From contig OY756145.1 in the NCBI GenBank assembly GCA_963576785.1, forward strand, positions 1,426,001 through 1,490,000: a stretch of 64,000 bases of DNA. The letters are read 5' to 3'. Origin of the DNA: Chlorophyllum brunneum (Eukaryota > Basidiomycota > Agaricomycetes > Agaricales > Agaricaceae). Both the position numbers and the translations under genes were made by a program. The notes under the pieces are model-generated. The model worked only from the letters and a program-made list of their open reading frames with translations, was not told the DNA's origin and did no database searches. This document shows positions 10,649-23,709 of the stretch, in pieces. Each line of letters starts with the position of its first letter. Position 1 is the first letter of the stretch.

Positions 10649-11335
10649 CTATTTTCGAGCTGCTCGCCGTATAAGACCTGCCAAGAGAATGCCACCTAAC
10701 GCCGCCGCACCACCCGCGAGTGCCATGCCGATGTAACCCTCTACCCGGGGATGTCAACACGATGGGAGGAGGAAGAAAGGTGATGTGTCAACGCACCCTT
10801 TGTCACTGCTTTCTCAATCAAGTGCGAGAGTGACTGTGCTTGGAGATTCGCAGGCTCTTTTTCGAGCAAGAGAGCTGCGGAGAATTGGGCTTAGTCGTTC
10901 ACAGGGAATGGGAGAAATGACACTGACCATTGAAGCGATTAGCCTCCTCGTAGTTGCCCATCTTATAATACCCTAGGGCCAGATAGTAGAGACACTCTCG
11001 CCGCCGTGAGGGTTCCGCCCTGTATATCTCTTGAACGCACTATGATGTCAGAGGACAGAAAGCTCGGAGAAGCAATAAGCTACCTGCCTTGAAGTAACCG
11101 TACACCCTCCGCCTGGTGCTCGTGTAGTGGACTCTTTACAAGGCCCCAGGCATGGTTAAATTTGGTCTGGGTGGTAACGTGCGCCTGAGCAAGCTCCTTC
11201 TGGTATTGAAGGCGTAGCACCTGGGACGACACTGTCAGGGAAAGCAAAGAACGCAGAGGTGGGTGGAGTTACCTCGAGCTCATCGTATGAAAGAGAGACT
11301 TCGGCGTCCGCAGCGTAGGGCAGCTCAGTGGGCAT
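10649..11335 (-). CDS. FIS1: Mitochondrial fission 1 protein (Fis1)
   Basis: Minus-strand exons assemble to about 150 residues. The N-terminus [20 protein letters not shown] leads into TPR-like helices ([69 protein letters not shown]). A C-terminal transmembrane anchor [19 protein letters not shown] is followed by the basic tail RRAARK. This is the Fis1 architecture: a six-helix cytosolic TPR bundle and a tail anchor in the mitochondrial outer membrane and peroxisomes, recruiting adaptors for the dynamin Dnm1. Length is typical for fungal Fis1. It shares an approximately 100-base divergent promoter with the U2AF gene. Confidence 0.9.
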
Positions 11336-11436
11336 TGTGTGGGTAGGAGGAAGAGAGAGTGAAGGGAAGGCTGTGCGGAGTTTAAAATACAGGTTCTGCT
11401 GGAACCAGCTCAGCCAATTTCTTTCATCCTCAAAAC

Positions 11437-13566
<2,130 letters not shown>

Positions 13567-13793
13567 TGTACCCTGTCAGCAGTTTCTTTGTTCTGTTTGT
13601 AGGCACAGCCTTGGTTGTTTGCGTATCTCTGGAAATATACTGAGTCCCTCGTGATTTATGTCCTCATTGATCGCATAGCCGCTCGGAAGCTGTTGATTCG
13701 TGAGGCTCGATTTAAGATTCAGACTTGGCTGTGTATATATATATCCCCGACTCCCCCACTACACAGTGTCCCTACCCTACCTTCCCTCCTCTC

Positions 13794-16250
13794 ATGTGGC
13801 CCTTCTCACCTTCGTATCTGACGGTTGTCAGGCAGAAACGCGATCAGCGTGCACGCGCTTTGGAAAGTGTGTCCCCGAAGGCTATACAAGAACACGATAG
13901 GTTCATTAAAGCTACAGGTAAACTCTAGGCATACTCGCTCTCGACAAGATCACCTATCACTCCGTTCGGGTATTCAGCGTCCGAGATAGTCTCCCGTATC
14001 AAGAGTGGGGAATGGACTGCCTCACAAGTCTTGGAGGCATATATTGTGCAGGCCAGGGTGGCACAGGACCGTACCAACTGCCTTACTGAAGGTATGTCAT
14101 AAATTCAGTGTCCACAGAGGTCCACAAACCACTGATCTCAATATTCGTAGTCATGTTCGATTGGGCGAGGGAGCGAGCAGAGTCGCTAGATGCTGAGTTC
14201 GCGTCTACAGGAACGCTCAAAGGCTCTCTTCATGGCGTACCAGTGCGTGAAATTTACTCCAAATCCTCTTCATAGAACCCACACTGACCCATGGTCTGGG
14301 GGACAGATGAGCATAAAAGAACAATGTAAGCAATACCCCGCAAACCACCGCCGAAGTCGTGGTTTCCTGATGCTCATATGACCTCCGGACAGTTGAAATC
14401 ACCGGATTTGATACATCAGTAGGATTCACCCGTTGGGCAAATAATCCTGCAAAGGCTAATGCAGACGTCAGTGTTTACGCTATCTCTCACTTTATGGGCC
14501 TGACCTCTAGCCGATGTGCCAATAATAGCTTGTCAATATCCTCCTTGATGCCGGAGCAGTCCCGTTCGTCAAGACGAATATACCACAAACTATGTTCGCT
14601 TTTGAGTGCTGCAACCCGCTCTGGGGTCGCACGACAAATCCATATAATGACCGATATACATCTGGTGGGAGCTCTGGTGGCGAAGGAGCCCTCATTGCCA
14701 TGGATGGCTCTCCTCTCGGCATTGGTACAGATATTGGCGGTAGTTTACGCATCCCGGCCGCATACTGCGGGATATATTCGCTAAAACCAGGTTCTCAGAG
14801 GGTAACAAGTGGAGGAGCCAAAGGTGCGTTCACGAATCGAGCAAATCAGCTTCCCTGGATTGCATTCGGCCTTAGGTCCAAATCCTGGTTTCGAAGGCAT
14901 CAGGAGCGTTGCAGGACCCCTGGGACGGTAAGTGCTGCTCCCCGATTCTTCAGGTCACTAGGTGTCATATCATCTTTAAGTTCGGTTCAGGACCTTGAGC
15001 TCGCTGCCCGTACGGTTTTCGGAGTCCAAGGAAGGAACCACGAGATAGCACCAATTCCGTTTCGCGAGACAACTCTACGATCGAAATCGAAATTCGGCTA
15101 CTACACTTCAGGTATGACGAGGTCTTGATACACGTCAGACCACTGACAGCGAGTCCATCAGATGGCTTTGTGAAAGCTTCCCCCGCATGTAAACGGGCCG
15201 TTCTGGAAACAGTTGACGCCCTGAGAAAGCAAGGGTATGAATGCATCGAGATAGAGATCCCAAGTTGTACGCTCATCCTTCTCTGATTCATTATCCATTT
15301 GGTCATTCGTCTACGATCTAGCTGCGAAGGCGTTCGGTATCTTCGCAGGGATTTCATCGTCTGACGGCTATCGCACAATGCTCAGTCATATCAATCCTGA
15401 CCCAATGGCGCGCCATTTTTTACACTATTTTTGATCCAAAGATAACAAGAAATATTGCAGGAGCCCGCAATTCGCCTCGTCAGCATCACACCTAAACTGC
15501 CTCGTAAGTCCGACACCTCACGTGAAGGTTAACCCTGACCTATATTTCACACTAGGCTTCGCTCGGAGACTTTTTGCCTGGATCATCGAGTACGTTTTCG
15601 GCGACAAACTCTTCGCGGGTGCTATGAGGGCAGTACGACCGAAGCCAATTGAGGAATATAACGCGTTTGTCGCTCAGCGAGATGAATTTACCCGTAACTT
15701 TTACAAGGAAGTATGTTGTTCCCATCCCGTACTCTTGTACTACTTGACTGCTAAATACCTCGCAGGTCTGGGAGAAGTATAGCATCGATGGCATCATTGC
15801 GCCTGTACAAGCGATTCCCCAACTCCCCCACGGGTCCGTGTTTACTGTTTCCCTTAATCTTTATCATGCTAACCCGAGAACTACAGGGGCTGTAATAATT
15901 TCCTCCCCATAGCAGCAGGCACCACATATTACAATCTCATAGATCACCCTGTTGGCATCCTCCCTGTATCCCGCGTTGATGTCAAGAAGGACCAGCTAAC
16001 TGAGGCGTGGTGGAAAGAACCTGGTCATGGCTCAAGATTGTTAGAGACGGGACTCTTCAAGGGCAAGAATGCTTTGTACAACCCTGAGCAAACCGAAGGC
16101 ATGCCCGTGGCTATCCAAGTCGTTGGACAACGCTGGGAAGACGAGAAGGTATTGACACTCATGAAGGTTGTAGACCAAGCACTTGGTGTCAATCGAGGAT
16201 TTGGGCCTGGAGCATGGGAGAGGTCTTCCAAACATAATCGCGGACACTGA
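13794..16250 (+). CDS. Amidase-signature family hydrolase (fatty-acid-amide-hydrolase-like)
   Basis: Many short exons assemble into a protein of about 550-570 residues. The amidase-signature core is complete: catalytic Lys in PMSIKEQFEITGFD, the cis-Ser motif YTSGGSSGGEGAL, and the nucleophile Ser in IGTDIGGSLRIPAAYCGIYS. Downstream LPVSRVDVKKDQLTEAWW and GMPVAIQVVGQRWEDEKV match the C-terminal half of fungal acetamidase/FAAH-like enzymes. The N-terminus (SPKAIQEHDRFIKA, then IVSRIKSGEWTASQVLEAYI) is also family-like. It should hydrolyse carboxylic amides; the natural substrate is unknown. The start ATG at 13794 is the first that keeps frame, and the stop TGA is at 16248-16250. A weak N-terminal hydrophobic stretch may give membrane association. 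Introns at about 13918, 14090, 14241, 14326, 14824 and others use GT..AG ends. Confidence 0.85.
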
Positions 16251-16688
16251 TGGACTAAACTCCTTGATGGGATGCACCAGTACCATTTGGCCATTTGATA
16301 CGCTACCTGTTATATTAAATTCCAGGTGCTTGGACATTTCACCGAATACTAAAGATGATCCAACCAAGCTGCGCACCACGAATCCACCATCCTCGGCATT
16401 TCGATGTAAGTTCACCGAAGGTCGTCCGTATTGTGATACCAATTGGCGACCGCTGCTCCTGAAAAAGTAAATTTATTCAGTGGGTGGAAGACAAATCAAG
16501 TATTGCTCATTATACTCCGCCGACAAATGACTACCCCGCACCAACGCGCACTGATATGTTAAACGTTTGAAACGACTCCTCAGAGTGGAAAATTCCGTAT
16601 TCACAAACTCCTCTTGTCCTGGCATTGGCCAATTTAGCCACCGAATTCTTGAGCTGAGCTTCTGTCAAAGACCACCCCACGGAAATCC
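16251..16688. other. Intergenic between convergent amidase and COX23 genes
   Basis: No gene seen; probably overlapping 3' UTRs. Minus-strand open frames here lack family features and are partly antisense to the amidase. Confidence 0.6.
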
Positions 16689-17145
16689 TTAATTAGTCGG
16701 ACGACCAACACGACGATCATGCTTTCTCTGTTTAAGCTATGACATTCAAAATCAGCAACAAACACGTGTATGAATTGGTCGACGAGACTGACCCATGCTT
16801 TCTTGCAGTCCCTGTATGCCTGAAAATAGTCTAAGCACGCATCCCTGTTATAATTGTTGTGGTTGAGACAGTCCATTGAAGCTTTTGAAGCCTCATAACA
16901 AGGACTATAACCGCAGTCAACGATTGCACGCCTCACGCCAAAGTAAAGGATTCACTCAATGAATTGGGATGTTACGTGTCTACCCTATGAGTCGCGATCA
17001 AGATCCAAAGCCTCCAAGCTGGTTATCAGACGCGTACTGAGAATTGTTCGCGGTAGTTGAGGGGTTTGAGACCCGCCTCCGGAGGAGGTAAGCTGGAGTT
17101 CTTGCCCTTGGTGGGCGGAACGGGATCACTTGTACCGGAGGACAT
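16689..17145 (-). CDS. COX23: Twin CX9C mitochondrial protein Cox23
   Basis: Four exons on the minus strand, including a short second exon of 29 bases that supplies GRHVTSQFID, assemble to 98 residues. The sequence LNYREQFSGRHVTSQFIDPC leads into a twin Cys-x9-Cys pair (CYEASKASMDC and CLDYFQAYRDC) with NHNNYNRDA between, then KKAW and a basic tail LKQRKHDRRVGRP. This is the Cox23/CHCHD7 pattern. The family acts in the mitochondrial intermembrane space, imported and oxidised by Mia40, and is required for cytochrome c oxidase assembly and copper homeostasis. The last exon begins after a GTCAGT..CATAG intron. The reading frame fails without the 29-base exon, which supports it. The gene faces the amidase gene. 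Confidence 0.88.
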
Positions 17146-17826
17146 GATCGTCGAGTGAGGAACGGAATCCGGGAACCCGCTTGAGTTGTATTGTTTCTCA
17201 CGGTGCGAGTAGACACGTGTGGTAGGTGATCATCTCACGAGCAGAGGAAAAGCGAGGACCAACAGATGTAGATCTGAGCAAGTGATAACATTACAGAGAG
17301 CCGGCAAAAAAGGGCAAGTGAATCAGGCGCAAAACCTCCTCGAAAATAACCTGTAAGAGTTCACTCAACTAGCATTCGAGAGGGCGGGAAGTTCAGGCAG
17401 ATTCGCGAAGCCAGAATAGCAGCTAGGTGACAAGTTACTATCCCTTTGGGTATCGCCCTCGGTCATCACAACTTGGACGTCGGGCGTTGAATATTTGAAT
17501 GTTAAACACTTCGGAACTTGAGTTACCTTGAAGATGGTAGCCGCAGGTCGAAATTGTTATGTCAGCTGCGGGTGCTTCATGAGCCTACGTATGATGTTTG
17601 TGCTGTGGTTTCCTGCGAGAGTAATATGTCGGAATCCTGGGAGTTGAATGGGGTATGGCGGAAGGTGGTACGTTAGAGATGGACTGTGACAGGTGCTGTG
17701 CTGGTGTCAACACAGAATCTTGCGGTCCGCAGTTTTTGTAGGCACGCCCAAAGCATTCCAAGTCCTTCCCTTACCCACCACGATCTATCCCCAGCTTCAA
17801 AGCTTCACCTATACCTCGCGACATAC
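17146..17826. other. Intergenic promoter region between divergent COX23 and tubby-like genes
   Basis: About 680 bases without a supported gene. It contains AT- and GA-rich stretches but no motif I can assign. Confidence 0.5.
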
Positions 17827-19621
17827 ATGAGTTTGGATCAAAATCTGTTCACGTTACATTTCACGCCTCACAAGGAGTATCCAAGTGTGATAGACCTCGT
17901 AGACCCCGCCGGAACACTCCACTACCGCAAGCAAAGAACGGCAGGATCAGAGTACAAAATAGAAGTTTATGGTGTGTCAGAATCGTTCTGCCTTCACCGA
18001 AGTATCTCAAAGCACTATTAGATCCACTATCTGAATCTCTCCTCATTACTGCGACAGGTCCATCGGCCACGAGCAAAGTCAAGGTCCTGGAACTGAACAA
18101 CCCCACTCAGGTAGTTGAACTCAAATATACCGGTACTATCTCATTCAGATGGGGCTTCAAATGGGAAGAGTGAGCACCCAGTTCTCGGACGAAATTACTT
18201 GGGCGCTCATACCCGTTATCAATAGACATGAATTCGAATGGAAGCGCGAAGAGTGCTTCATGCTTCGGAAACCAGACCCACCGGTACTTGTTGCTGTCGC
18301 AAAAGAGCCCAGTGGTAAACTGAAAACCTCGACCGTCCAGATTCTGGATTATAATCTAAACAGGTGCGTTGCAAGCTGGGACCATAGCTCCATCGTCATC
18401 ACTTCTCACTACAACGGCTTAGATTTGATATCAATGACCGAAAGGGACTTGAGATTGTCATCCTAACCGCCCTCCTAACTTTCTCGGATTCCAACGAATC
18501 GCACCACGTAGCGCCACCTCCACCCAACCAATCGAGGCCTATACAATCCAGCAACAATACGAAACTGTCACCTCTAGAAACTCCCCCACAACCTCCCCCA
18601 AAACCTGCTCCCAAGGCTGGCATAGACAGGATTGCGGAATTGCAAGCTATCAGAGGAGAGTATAACGAGGTCACCGTCGAAGATGAAGGATCCGTCCATG
18701 ATTATGCACAATATTGCTCTAATTTACTGAGTGTACGTTCCGCGATGCTACTTTCTAATCGCCCCTAACGTGTTTGTCCTGCAGGACGATGCAATGCTTT
18801 TCATCACTGTCAAGTCCGCGGAAGGTGCCCACGTACCCAAGGTCCTGCAGGTGGTAGAAGAAACGAAACGAATACGCTACAAGGCTGGTACGTATATCAC
18901 ACCTCCTAACCCCTGTATCTTTCTTAAGAGGGCTCACAGGAATATCCGAGGAAGAGGAATTGCATCAGTATGTTGTCTACGATACTAAATCCGAGAGGAA
19001 AGGCCCTCGTCGAATCAAACTGGATGACGAAGACAAGAACAAGACGAAATACGTGCCACCCAACAGTCTCATTATTCATCTGAGCAAGATACCAATGCCT
19101 GAACTCCAGCCAAAAGCGCAAGCAGGAGAAAAAGGCAAGAAGGAAGACCAAAAGGGTATGCCAATTCTATCGTTGCTCTTGATGTCATGAATCGCTTAAA
19201 AAAACTCCCAGTATCCATTCCACGCGCACCTTCCCCACAATCTAAGAACAACAACAAACTCTCTCGACCCTCTCGAGAAACGCCTTCTAGCCTTCACACC
19301 AGATCCCGCTCACCTAACCCACCTCATCATTCCAAACCGCCTAGCCCACCTCACCACACCAAGCCCTACCCTGTACCTTCCTCCACAAAGCCGAACACAC
19401 CACAGTTTCCAAGGCCATCTTTCGGTCATGGGGGTGTTCTACACAACCACGCTCTACCTCCACCCTCTCCCCACTCATACCCTGCTCCTGCATCATCGGG
19501 ACCATACCCGTCCAACCACCCACCGCCTTGGGCACAACCTCATGGGGGCGGACAAGCACAGAATAATCCAGCCAAGACGAACGCCGTTTCCAGTTTCTTT
19601 GATAGGTTGAATCTCCGGTAA
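17827..19621 (+). CDS. Tubby C-terminal-like (LURP-one/scramblase-fold) protein with proline-rich tail
   Basis: Six or more exons starting MSLDQNLFTLHFTPHK. The N-terminal domain includes LHYRKQRTAGSEYKIEVYG, VVELKYTGTISFRWGFKWEE, HEFEWKREECFMLRKPDPP, and STVQILDYNLNRFDINDRKG followed by LEIVILTALLTFSD. This resembles the fungal single-domain proteins with a tubby/LURP-one type beta-barrel. A middle part (AELQAIRGEYNEVTVEDEGS) and a long Ser/Pro/His-rich tail follow, ending SSFFDRLNLR. No enzyme motifs are seen. The tubby-like assignment is from remembered family phrases and is moderate; the function, possibly phosphoinositide or membrane binding, is inference. Conserved in other basidiomycetes as far as I recall, otherwise uncharacterised. 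Confidence 0.65.
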
Positions 19622-22600
19622 CCGGCGGCCTGATCTGCCACCTCTCGGTCGTCATACCGCACAACTATCAGCATAACCTGGTAGATGGAGAGCTCCTAAT
19701 TGCCCTTCTTGAATGATATCCTATACCATTGTAAACCACGCGCGAACCTGTCATATTCATAATATCACTGTCTCCTCCCCTATGTCGACCTTGGCAGCTC
19801 TCCATCACAGAGAAGCTTAAGGGATTGTCAGCAGATTCACTCCTGAACGAACCATTACCCCTGAATTTCACGCCGAATGGTGCAGTTCTTAGGGATTATA
19901 TACACAGGGGGGTAGTAATCTCCACGACGGTAGTTAACCCTGGTGATCCTTCTAATTTCGTTCACCTATGTCAGGGAAATGCCCCAAATTCGAACCGGGT
20001 TGTGATACTCAGTTGAATGTCGACTGTCGACCCTGGCCGAAGCTTCTTTATAGTAGTAAGTATCTCGCCCAGTTGGCAAATATGTGGGATCCTTCCCAAA
20101 AGCCCGGCCGGATGCTCTTGAGAAATTTCAGCGAACCTCTATTAGGGGCCCTAGGCAACCCGACCGATGTCAAATAAGTAGCTGAGTCTTGACACCCACT
20201 TATCCGTAGAAACGTGTTATCTGGCATACGCCAATTCACCTCAACTCCTGGATCGGTCTTGTTCGTCACCCAAAGAAAGGGGGCGACAGTAGGAAGGGTC
20301 CTCATATCATCACCGTTGTAGTATTCTTTTTCCTGTCCATCGAGTGCCCAACTTGAGGGTTGCTGATCAAAGTGGCCTGGACACACTAGTGATGGTCAGT
20401 TGATAGATGTTGTAGAGGCTAGAATGAACTAAGGCACTCCTGCGACCCCACCCCTAGGACGTACTCATTGACGCTTCATACATGTCATTCCCTGTGGGGT
20501 TCCCCGCAACTAGTCGAGAAGGGGATGTGCGTTTGCGGTATGCGGTCCACAAAGCAATACCTTTGTGTCCGACTTTCTATGATTCCCAGTGGTCATGGAT
20601 TTCATGATCCATCTTCAAGCCTCAAGCCTCGACGTCTCAATATGCACTCGATCCACCACTCTACCCTTTTGATATCACTTACAAGCGAGTTGAAGGTTCA
20701 ACTTCCCGACTGGCTGCGAAACCCAGGGATCGGGCTCGGGAAAGCATGCGGTATCACATCCTACCATCCGATTTCCGGATCCAGACTTCTGACTGGAGCG
20801 AGGTTCTTGTATCAATCCATCTCTGAGAGCCACCCGTATTGCTTCTCATTTTGATTCCCTTAGCTAGCGTACTACGAGCCATGGTGACCAGCATAACTAT
20901 CAACGGTCAAACTTCGAACGCGGATATCGCGGATCTCAATATTGAGTCCCAACCAGTGGTCCTGGTATACTTACCATATCCCTATAAACTGTGAAGCGAT
21001 GATAGTCAAACTTGGACGTGTTCCATTGACCGATCGAGTAAAACCGCCAGGCGAATTCCGCCCCTGAGTCGTTATATCAAGATCGAGGGGTCAGCGCTCG
21101 TCCAAATCATGATCAGCTCCAGTGCAGTTGACCGCATTGCACGGCAACCACGAGGACCGCATGAGCATGAAATTGACCCCTCCGGCTCGGACAAGTCCTT
21201 CATGTCAAATTCTGACATTCTGACAGTCCTACCAGCTGATGGCCCATACATTTATCCCCAACCACCAGATCTCCGCGTACGCCGGTTGGGAGTCCTCTGA
21301 TATCGAAAGTACTGGACATCGCCATATCCACTACCATCGTGGTCACTTCTGCCAGCGAAACGAAGCATGATATCTCTAAGTTTGACCCCAGAAAAATCAT
21401 ACGATCATATGTGCCTTGCGACGAACTACAAAGATGCAGAGCCTTATAGTGCTGTGCAGAGGATTCACTTTCATCTGATAGATACGAGTACAAGAATACA
21501 CAAATCAATCCTCGGCTAGCAACGGAATATATTTTGGTGACTGGTAGAGACACTAATTGTTCTGGTTTACTGCCATCAGTTGGCTGGGTTCACTAGCAAC
21601 TCGTACGATGGTATTTTCACCTAGGAGTCGCTTCGGGGTCCTAAAGAAAATCTTCTATTCCATCACATTTTAAAATTTAACCGCGGAGCCAAATACGCTC
21701 TTTTTCTCCCCCAGTGACAATGCCGAGATATCATATTCTGACGGCGCACGACAAAGATTTTAACAGTTATTTCTGACAAAACTACAAGGCGTTGAGTCAG
21801 GGGCTCAAATCAACTAGCTGGTAGGTCATTCGCGGTCTCAAAGAGCTCAAGTCGTTCAGGCGGAGGGCCGGTCAAGCGCTCCGAGTCAGGGAGCCTGGAT
21901 GCTGGCGCGCTGACGTGTCGGTTAGAGTATGGTCAGGCTGAACACACGCGCTGAAATTTGAACATTTGAAATGTCTTCGCATATGATCTCAAACCATTGA
22001 TCCTGAATAGTCAATTTAACTCGGCTCCTGGGAGCCCTCTCAACCTGAGGCCTAAGGGTCGACAGACCGACATATCGAGAATAATGACTGGCGGAGGGGC
22101 CCTGAGCTTCTCACGTTCAGCTATTAGGCTCAGATTCGACAAAGGAAAGACAAAGTCTCCATGACGACCTGAATTTCATTAGGCTCGCGGGTAAGTTTGA
22201 TATAGTCGGATTTCGTCAGAGTCGGGGTGAGATAATCCCCAATCAGCCTCGGCGGCGGAGGAGCCATTTTCAGGGTCGGGGTGAGTGAAGACGGGCGACG
22301 CTGGCTGTCGAATTACTCCGGATGATTACGGTTAATCTTGATGATACAAGTGTTTCATGCTGTCATAACACAATTCTCCTGATTCAATCAGTAGTTGACC
22401 AGCCGAAGCCTTGACGGGTTCTCGAAGCTAGGAAGTACAAAAACCGAAAATGAGGGTGTAAAATGTCATACATGTAAAAATGCAATGGGAGGTATACAGA
22501 GTGCGTGGAGGGGGGTTCATAAATGTGAGTAGAGAACGACTAGTGAGGGCGAAATCATTATAATAATATATGAATATGGAGGTGTAGGGATGCAATAGGA

Positions 22601-22672
22601 CAACAATTTGACACAACGTGGAGGATATGCGGGGGAAAATAGGCACCAAGAGAACAGCAATACGGGCTAGGG
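19622..22672. other. Gene-poor interval of about 3 kb
   Basis: All six frames are broken every 60-120 codons. No RNA gene, transposase, reverse transcriptase, terminal repeats or conserved domain could be recognised. Short open stretches at 20048-20386 and 21200-21553 (minus) have no family features. An 11-base direct repeat GTCGGGGTGAG occurs at 22221 and 22275. Could hold decayed sequence or regulatory DNA. Confidence 0.6.
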
Positions 22673-23709
22673 CTATGAGACGTTGGCAACTTCAATGAAG
22701 CTCCTCCAATTCCAACTGGAGGATCTAGAGTCCTCGTCGTTCTCATTGTAAAGATCGATGAAACTTTTCAGGGGAAACCATTCGCTGGTCTTGCCTGGTT
22801 TGTTCTTAATCCTCCGCTGGGTAGCTTTGCGTCCTCCAGGCTTCGAGTATTTGTCACGATTGGCGGGATGTAGCGGGCGGGAAGGAGGAAAGGAAAGGGT
22901 GGGGGAAATAGGAAGAACAATGTCCTCCGGTTCGAAGGTGGGGTCGAAGAAGCTCGTTACATTGTCCTCATGGTCGGAATTGGGAACGATGTCAACTTCG
23001 TCTTCGTCTTCGTCATCGCTCATACTCATGAAATTTTTGAGATTGTGATGAGGACGTGGTGGTTGGATTACTACAGGCTTCTGACGACCTTCAAGAAGGG
23101 CCAGTGCAGTTGCTCGATTGCGTAGGCGGGTGCGAGCGGAGACGATCGAAGACTGTCTCGTGGGTGGACGGATGGATGATAGCCTAGTAGATGCAATAGA
23201 ACGTTTTGGGGAGGAGACAGATTTACGCCTGGGTGAGGTGGAGATATCAAGCTCGATGGAGGGTAGAGGGGGGAGCGAGGGAAGGCGAGGAGGAATGGTG
23301 GGAACGGAAGCTCGAGTTGAGCGAGTTGGGGGTGGGGGGAGGGTGGAGGAAGGGACTGGTTTGGGCGAAGGCATCGACCGCAGGGAGTCAAGGGAAGGGG
23401 CTTCGGATATGGGGCTGTGGCGCAGGGTGAGCTTGGGGACGAAAAGACAGGGAGAAGAGCATACTTGAACTTGGGGCGAGCAGAACATTTGTCGGAAGCC
23501 TTACGCTTGAGACTGAGGGAGCGTGTGGACTGGGTCTCTGCAAGGTCGAGGGAGAGGAAGGAACGGTAGTGGAGGTCGTCGTTGAAGACGATGTCAAAGT
23601 AGATGGGGGCGGAGTCGTCTAGCTGGCGGACATCTTTGCGGGCAGAGATAGGCTCTGAGAGGAGGCCTGAGGTGAAGAAGGGCGAGTACGGGGAATGTGC
23701 GCGGAACAT
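22673..23709 (-). CDS. Conserved-looking hypothetical protein, Ser/Pro-rich with acidic cluster
   Basis: Start MFRAHSPYSPFFTSG at 23709. The first exon carries DDSAPIYFDIVFNDDLHYRS, then LSLKRKASDKCSARPKFN. An intron of about 56 bases (GTATGC..CCACAG) joins it to PISEAPSLDSLRS. The rest is Ser/Pro/Arg-rich with FMSMSDDEDEDEVDIVPNSD and TSFFDPTFEPEDIVL, and ends RSSSWNWRSFIEVANVS. Total about 325 residues. No known domain; low-complexity and acidic segments suggest a nuclear or signalling protein with disordered regions. The order of the conserved-looking motifs and the clean stop support a real gene. Function not assigned. Confidence 0.6.

Noticed and set aside
16840..17040. Apparent broken frame in COX23
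   Set aside because: A 29-base internal exon restores the QFSGRHVTSQFIDPC sequence, so the gene is intact.
20048..21553. Possible decayed gene or transposon in the 19.6-22.7 kb interval
   Set aside because: No reverse transcriptase, transposase, integrase or terminal repeat could be recognised on either strand.
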